Positions 59,162 through 64,000 of a stretch of 64,000 nt of DNA are shown piece by piece. The notes below the pieces were generated by a model, which saw only the letters and a list, made by a program, of their open reading frames with translations, was not told the origin of the DNA and ran no database searches. The stretch lies in the NCBI RefSeq assembly GCF_003473485.1, contig NC_053044.1:49950091-50014090 (forward strand), given 5' to 3'. Positions within the stretch are counted from its first letter, which is position 1, and each line of letters begins with the position of its first letter. The stretch comes from Medicago truncatula (lineage: Eukaryota > Streptophyta > Magnoliopsida > Fabales > Fabaceae). Made by a program: the position numbers and the translations under genes.

Positions 59162-59804
59162 GAGGAATGTTAGGATCACACCCTCTAACACACTCCAATC
59201 ACAATTTGCCACATCATTTACACCATGACGCTACCCGTTTTTACCTTCCTTTCATTATATTTATTACTCTTTTTTTTTTTTTTTTACAAAGTAACCCTAA
59301 ACAAAGGTTTTCATCTTCGTGTACTTCAACTACCACCCACGGACACTTCAATTTCAAGATCCAACCATGAAACCTAAAAACATTACCATGGAAAAACATA
59401 ATCCATACAAACATTTTCATTTTTTTTGGATAAAATTCATAACCCATTTTTACGGTTGAAATTTCAATTCCCACAATCTTTATTCATCAAATTTCAATCC
59501 CTACAATCTTTGTTCACTTTTTATCTCTCTCATGCCAGAAGCTTCTTGTTCGTTTCACGTTTTTCATCTATCCCTTTTCTATGTTAGCACTCATGGCAAA
59601 TCTACAGAGATCAAGGGAATCTCGAAGAAGATGAAGCCACATTCAGAGTCTAAATAAAAGAAAATATTAAAAAAATAGAAAGTGTTGTTGTTTCTCAACC
59701 TGTGATAGAATACGTTAACCGGTAAAAGAATAAAATTTGGAGGTGATGTGGCCTCATGCTATTGGAGAGTGTTAAAAGAGTGTGTTGTGAGCTTAGCATT
59801 TCTC
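59162..59804. mobile_element. Mutator-type non-autonomous element, 643 bp
   Basis: Ends GAGGAATGTTAGGATCACAC and (reverse complement of right) GAGAAATGCTAAGCTCACAA, with about 55 bp of imperfect inverted repeat including AACACACTC/AACACTCTCC and GCCACATCA words. A perfect 9-bp target-site duplication ATATAGATA (59153-59161 and 59805-59813). No convincing reading frame inside. Confidence 0.85.
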
Positions 59805-59830
59805 ATATAGATATATTCCGTAAAAATAGG

Positions 59831-60190
59831 TACTCCCTCCGTTCCAAATTATAAGAAAAAAAATAAAAATCACATTTATTAAGAAAACTAAAGCATAAGA
59901 ATTTTATCATAGTTTTTTTGTGTTTTCTTTAGAATAAGTTTCATGGGAAGATGTAAAAATAATTTTCTTTTTTTTTGACCAACATAAAAATAATTTTCAT
60001 TGGCTATTAGTTATGGAAAAAATGAAAGAGAGAGAAAATTAAATGTAATTTACATTTAATTTCATGAGAATAAGCAAAAGTTTTTATTGGAAAATATGAT
60101 TTTTTTTAAAAACAAAGTTAAATAGAATAAAAATTTGTCTTTTTTACTTATATTTTAAGACAAAGAAAATGAGTTTTTTTTACGGAAGTA
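59831..60190. mobile_element. Stowaway-like MITE, about 360 bp
   Basis: The left end TACTCCCTCCGTTCCAAATT is the classic Stowaway start; the right end ACGGAAGTA is a decayed counterpart, with AT-rich TTTTAAGACAAA text just inside it. The interior is AT-rich. Confidence 0.6.
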
Positions 60191-60402
60191 TCTTTTTATT
60201 ACTTTTTTAAAGGAGAGTTGTTTTATGGATCGAAATTTTTGTTTTCCTGAATTTATCCCTGACACTGTGTCATAGAAGTAAATACGTAAGTTCCGTCTTT
60301 TGTGGAATAAAGATTGGGTAGTGGTTTAATTAACCAATAACATTCTTTCGCTACCCATTCTAGATGTTTTGTTCGTTGTGTTTATCGTTTTTCTTTTTAA
60401 AT

Positions 60403-60668
60403 ATTATCTCCGTCCCTAATTACAAGATTCTTTTGGAAAAATAACGGGAATTAAAATAATGGATATATGTATTAAATATGTTTGTAATTACTAGGTTGGT
60501 TTATGTTTTCAACATTATATTTATTGCTGATTGAAGAAAAAGATGTATAATAAATAGGAGCATGTATGTAAAGAAATAATTAATGTAGTTGGAAATAGAA
60601 AAGGGATCTTATAAAGAAAGAGACAAATTTTTTTTCTCAAAATGGTCTTATAGGGACGGAGGTAGTAT
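60403..60668. mobile_element. Stowaway-like MITE, about 266 bp
   Basis: Left end TATTATCTCCGTCCCTAATT and (reverse complement of right) TACTACCTCCGTCCCTATAA, ends bordered by TA, as in Tc1/mariner-type Stowaway elements. Confidence 0.75.
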
Positions 60669-61187
60669 ATCTCTTACTAATATTATCATTTATTTATTTT
60701 TTACAATACTACCAATATATGTTGAAAATATGAAAAATTAACATTGAATATATTTATTCAATAATATTGATTTAGCAATAGTCTAACATATTTGAAACAA
60801 ATTTACCATTCCAACAATTTATTGTAATTTTTGCTACACGGTATTATAAAAAAAAATGGATAGCGTACACATATATAAGATATTTAGAGAAAACTTTTTC
60901 ATCCAAAAGATTTTTATAAGAGAAAGGTTAAAAGACACTTTTTTTTTTCCGACACTCTCTTCCAAATTCATTTTTCTTATTATATAAAATCAACATGACT
61001 CACTATTTTAAATAGAATTAATTTATAAAGTGTGAGATTCACCTTAATTTAAATCAATAAAAAAAATATTAAAAAGATAATGTCGAAAAACTAAGCTCAC
61101 GAGTACATAAAGATATACTTTAACCCATACTTCCTCCGATCTTATTTATATAAAACAATTGACTATTTACCAAATTAGTGCCATGAC
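60669..61187. other. Intergenic DNA with one Stowaway-like end
   Basis: AT-rich. TACTTCCTCCGATCTTATTT at about 61129 looks like a single Stowaway end; no partner was found. No gene. Confidence 0.4.
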
Positions 61188-61856
61188 TAGAGCTGTCAAA
61201 TGGACCGGCCCGGCCCAGCCCGGCTCGGGCCCGAGAGACCCGACTATAGAAATGGGCAAGCCCGTTTATGATTGGACCGTGAATTCTAGAGCCCGGTCCG
61301 GCTCGGGTGGGCCATGGGTCAGCCCGGCCTGACCCGTTTATGTTTTATTTTTAAAATTTATTCACTTTTTTTTATGTATTTTCTTATGTATTAGTTACTC
61401 ACCATTATTTTTTTGCTAAAATATGTTTGAATGGATATAAAAATATAAATAATTTTTACATTAACATTGAATAATAATTAAACTCTAGATTATTCTTTCA
61501 ATTAAATTAAATTAATAATTTATAAACTTTAAAATTTTAAAACTGTAAGCTAAATTCATCCATATTTATTAAGTTTATTTATTTAAATACTTTTTTGTTA
61601 ATAAATTTTAAATTAGTTGATAATTTTTTTAAAAAATATGTTGTTTTTTAACAAAAGTAAAATGAAATATGGGCTAATGGGCCGGCCCAAAGCCCGATGG
61701 GCCAGCCTGGCCCGGCCCAACTTTTATATGGCCCAAATGGACTTGGGTCGAAAAAACCCGAGTGCATTTTTGTTAGTTTTTTAGGCCCGACCCGACTCAA
61801 AAACATGGGCCAATAAACCGGCTCATGAGCCCGACTCATCATTTTTGACAGCTCTA
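61188..61856. mobile_element. hAT-type non-autonomous element with GC-rich subterminal arms, 669 bp
   Basis: Perfect inverted ends TAGAGCTGTCAAA / TTTGACAGCTCTA fit the hAT consensus TAGNGNTGNCAAA. A perfect 8-bp target-site duplication GCCATGAC lies at 61180-61187 and 61857-61864. Subterminal CCGGCCCGGCCC-type arms on both sides contrast with an AT-rich core. Confidence 0.9.
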
Positions 61857-62203
61857 GCCATGACTATCACAATCAAACTATATACTATCATCATCGAGAT
61901 AAGGTTAATGGGTGGAATTAGGCATGAGTTTATACACAAAACCCCAAGTCAATGTTAATTTCCTTACACAAAGTTTAATTAAAACCAAAAGTCAAAGTAA
62001 GAACATTTGACCACGTAAACAAAAAAATCTGAAGGAAAAAAAAAAGTATTCTTTATTCAACACAGAAGAACAAATGGTAGAGTTTGAATTGGAAAATTGA
62101 TGTTAATGTTTCCTTCGTGGGAGTTTCTCTAAACTCTCTCTACCAAATAATCAATACAACAACAAAACACTCTGAATGAGGACTTCAACAAAAACAAACA
62201 CCA

Positions 62204-64000
62204 ATGACTCCTACTACTACTAACAAATCTTGTTCTTCTTCTTCAAGCCAAGGTAGTAAAGGACAATCGATTCAACAACGTAGGCTTACTAGACAGAAAA
62301 GGTTATGTTACCCTAACGACCAAGACGTTGGTGAATCTTTTCATTCAACTGACGTTGCTGTTTCTTTTTCTTTACCTACTTCTCCTTATCGGACTAGCTC
62401 TGATCATTGGTCTACGTCCGCTGTTCCTCAACCGCTTCCACTTCCTGAGTCACCGTTGACCACCCGACGACCCGATCATCATGCTGCCGCCTTACCTTTT
62501 TCCAGGTGATCATTTAATTTCTTCTATTTAATTATTTGTTTAGTTAATTTAGTTATTTCAGTTAAGGTGCTAATTAACTAGGATTATGTATGTAATCTCC
62601 TTATGAAACTAGTGTATCCCGTGAAAGATTTCACGGTGTAGAGAAATAAATGATTAGGTGTGAAATTCTGACACGGCACTTGCTACTAATTAGGATTGTG
62701 TTCAACTACCTTTTTTTAATATGCGTAATTTGATCATTTTTTCTTAGAGAAATGCTAGGAACACTCACTTTCTAGCACAAACGCTTTTATTTGATGTAGA
62801 TCTCGCACTTTAGAAATAGTTTTTATATAGAGTGGTGAGACTCACTGGAGTTTCATCAAATAAAAGACTGTGTTAAAAAGAGTGTGTTCCTACTTACTAA
62901 CATTCCTCTTTTGCTTACCATTCGTTCATGATTGATTATTTATATAAACTATGAGTTAGTTGTGTTGCATAGGATGTAGTTTTGTTGTGTTAATTTTGTT
63001 TTTCACTCAAATATCAGAAAGTCGGCGGATCATGATACTGTGAGAAGTTTAAGGTCTTCCAGCAATTTGGGCAGACATTTTTTTAACACAGTGACTGGAA
63101 ATGCAAAGAGTGATTTGAGAGTGAATATTCCGCCTACCAGAGGCTTGGTGTCAAGTGAGTTCTTCTCCTCCAAATTTGCTGCATGATCTCATGAATTATG
63201 TATATGAGATATTTCTTATTGAGAAATATTATTTTGATATCAAAATCAACAAATGGTTACCACACTTCAAATATGTGGTTAATTATGTTAAGTGGATGGT
63301 TAATGAATATAAGAGGTGTTGCAACTTGTTAACGATCCTCAACATAATTAACCACAATTTTAAATGCTGTTAAAAACGTTTTTCAAGTGTATATTTGAAC
63401 ACAATTTGGATGGTTAATGAATATATATGTATATTTGAACACCTGCAAGTAGTAGTCAATGAAGTTCAAGATCGTGGTTAATTGTTTTCAGTGAATGATT
63501 AATGAGTTGTGACACCTTGTTATATTGATTAACCATCTGTGTAACATAATTAACCACTTTTTATGCTAACCATTTAAGTTGTCGAATTTTGATGTCAAAT
63601 TTGTGCGTCAAATGTTTTACCTTTTACACATTTGAGCTGTCCACTGTTTTACCTTTCTCCTGTTGTTAATTTATACAGGCAATAGTTCTTGTAAAGATAC
63701 TAGAAAACACTCTCATGATAATGACTGTGAAGGTATTTCCAACTCAAAATTGCAATTTGCTGCCAAGAGTGCCCCAAACAGCATATTCTCCAGTCCTGTT
63801 ACCAGTCCGCGCCGATTAAGCAGTGTTGATTTACTTGATCCTTCTATCATTCTTCCTCAAGATTTTAATGACATGTTCAGAGTGTTGCCTGCTAAAACTG
63901 CTCATAGTCCAGACTTGTCTCCTCGTCGTAGCTTTGGGAACCACAGTCCTGCTAACCACCACCGCCACACTATTCAAGGGGGTTCTCAGCAGCACTCTAA
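62204..64000 (+). CDS. MAP kinase kinase kinase, MAPKKK3/5-like (YODA group), N-terminal part only
   Basis: Phosphorylates MAP2Ks in plant MAPK cascades (family role); the kinase domain is beyond the right edge. Three exons fit: 62204-62505, 63018-63154 and 63679-64000 (continuing), joined in frame by GT-AG introns. Exon 1 has the Ser-rich start MTPTTTNKSCSSSSSQGSKG, then RRLTRQKRLCYP and PQPLPLPES, which match the N-terminus of Arabidopsis MAPKKK5 (RLTRQ-KLR and PLPLPE blocks, from memory). Exon 2 reads KSADHDTVRSLRSSSNLGRH; exon 3 holds KSAPNSIFSSPVTSPRRLSS, the Ser/Pro-rich regulatory block of this group. The start is the only ATG before the conserved block, after a stop-rich CT-rich leader. 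The MITE 62747-62908 lies in intron 1 and repeat hairpins in intron 2. Confidence 0.82.
62747..62908. mobile_element. Mutator-type MITE in MAPKKK intron 1, 162 bp
   Basis: Ends GAGAAATGCTAGGAACACTC and (reverse complement of right) GAGGAATGTTAGTAAGTAGG followed by AACACACTC; inner arms share CTTTTATTTGATG. The flanking 9-mers TTTTTCTTA (62738-62746) and TTTTGCTTA (62909-62917) match at 8 of 9. It is related to the element at 59162-59804 and the fragment at 58310-58392. Confidence 0.8.
63275..63557. repeat. Inverted and direct repeats in MAPKKK intron 2
   Basis: GTGGTTAATTATGTT (63275-63289) is the perfect reverse complement of AACATAATTAACCAC at 63341-63355 and again at 63543-63557. GGTTAATGAATAT-type words and a TTGTTAA word recur between them. 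Probably an unclassified MITE or nested pair. Confidence 0.75.

Noticed and set aside
59167-59370. 67-codon open frame inside the 59162 element
   Set aside because: Starts within the inverted repeat, is His/Phe-rich low complexity and has no transposase-like motif.
1-64000. CRISPR arrays, operons, riboswitches or prokaryotic origins
   Set aside because: The window is plant nuclear DNA with spliced genes; the 36-bp array at 31135-31975 has no unique spacers and is a minisatellite, not a CRISPR array.

Overview
The window looks like nuclear DNA of a flowering plant, most likely a legume of the Medicago type (inference). The reasons are the AT-rich intergenic DNA, plant-type GT-AG introns, the plant one-intron serpin gene structure, a plant HAC-type histone acetyltransferase, a plant MAP3K and many short transposons. 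There are no bacterial features. Coordinates of spliced genes were worked out by hand from reading frames, splice sites and family homology.

The backbone of the window is a scattered serpin family. Nine serpin loci or remnants lie at about 1-1232(+), 9590-10040(-), 28751-30595(-), 33926-35198(+), 37604-38220(+), 41483-42291(+), 45763-47763(+), 51353-53241(-) and 56535-57783(-). Where complete they share one architecture: an exon 1 of about 390 nt, one phase-0 intron at the same codon, and an exon 2 of about 780 nt that carries the reactive-centre loop (RCL) and the FVADHPF tail. Only 33926-35198 (391 aa) and 45763-47763 (400 aa) read through intact. The others carry stops, frameshifts, missing exons or fusions, which is the picture of birth-and-death evolution. 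The RCL, which decides which protease is inhibited, differs at every locus.

Three other genes are supported. An F-box/F-box-associated protein lies at 4651-5883. A 15-coding-exon CBP/p300-like histone acetyltransferase (HAC family; PHD, KAT11, two ZZ and TAZ2 domains; 1389 aa deduced) lies at 20944-27203, with promoter and leader upstream from about 18897. The first three exons of a MAPKKK3/5-like protein kinase kinase kinase begin at 62204 and run off the right edge. Gene relics include an Hsp110-type chaperone fragment (14230-14670), a LINE-type RNase H fragment (about 15940-16180) and a decayed Ty1/copia pol fossil (about 6190-7545).

The intergenic DNA is dense in small non-autonomous DNA transposons whose ends can be fixed by target-site duplications (TSDs). 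Six have 9-bp TSDs (Mutator type): 10116-10514, 30811-32064, 50496-50670, 53552-53811, 59162-59804 and 62747-62908. Two have 8-bp TSDs (hAT type): 54429-55108 and 61188-61856. There are also Stowaway-like elements and tRNA-derived SINEs, including one family present twice (21380-21509 and 55694-55803). The most unusual object is the 1254-bp Mutator-type element at 30811-32064, whose interior is almost entirely a 36-bp minisatellite of about two dozen copies. No novel multi-gene system is evident; the main interest is the serpin RCL radiation and the structured MITEs.
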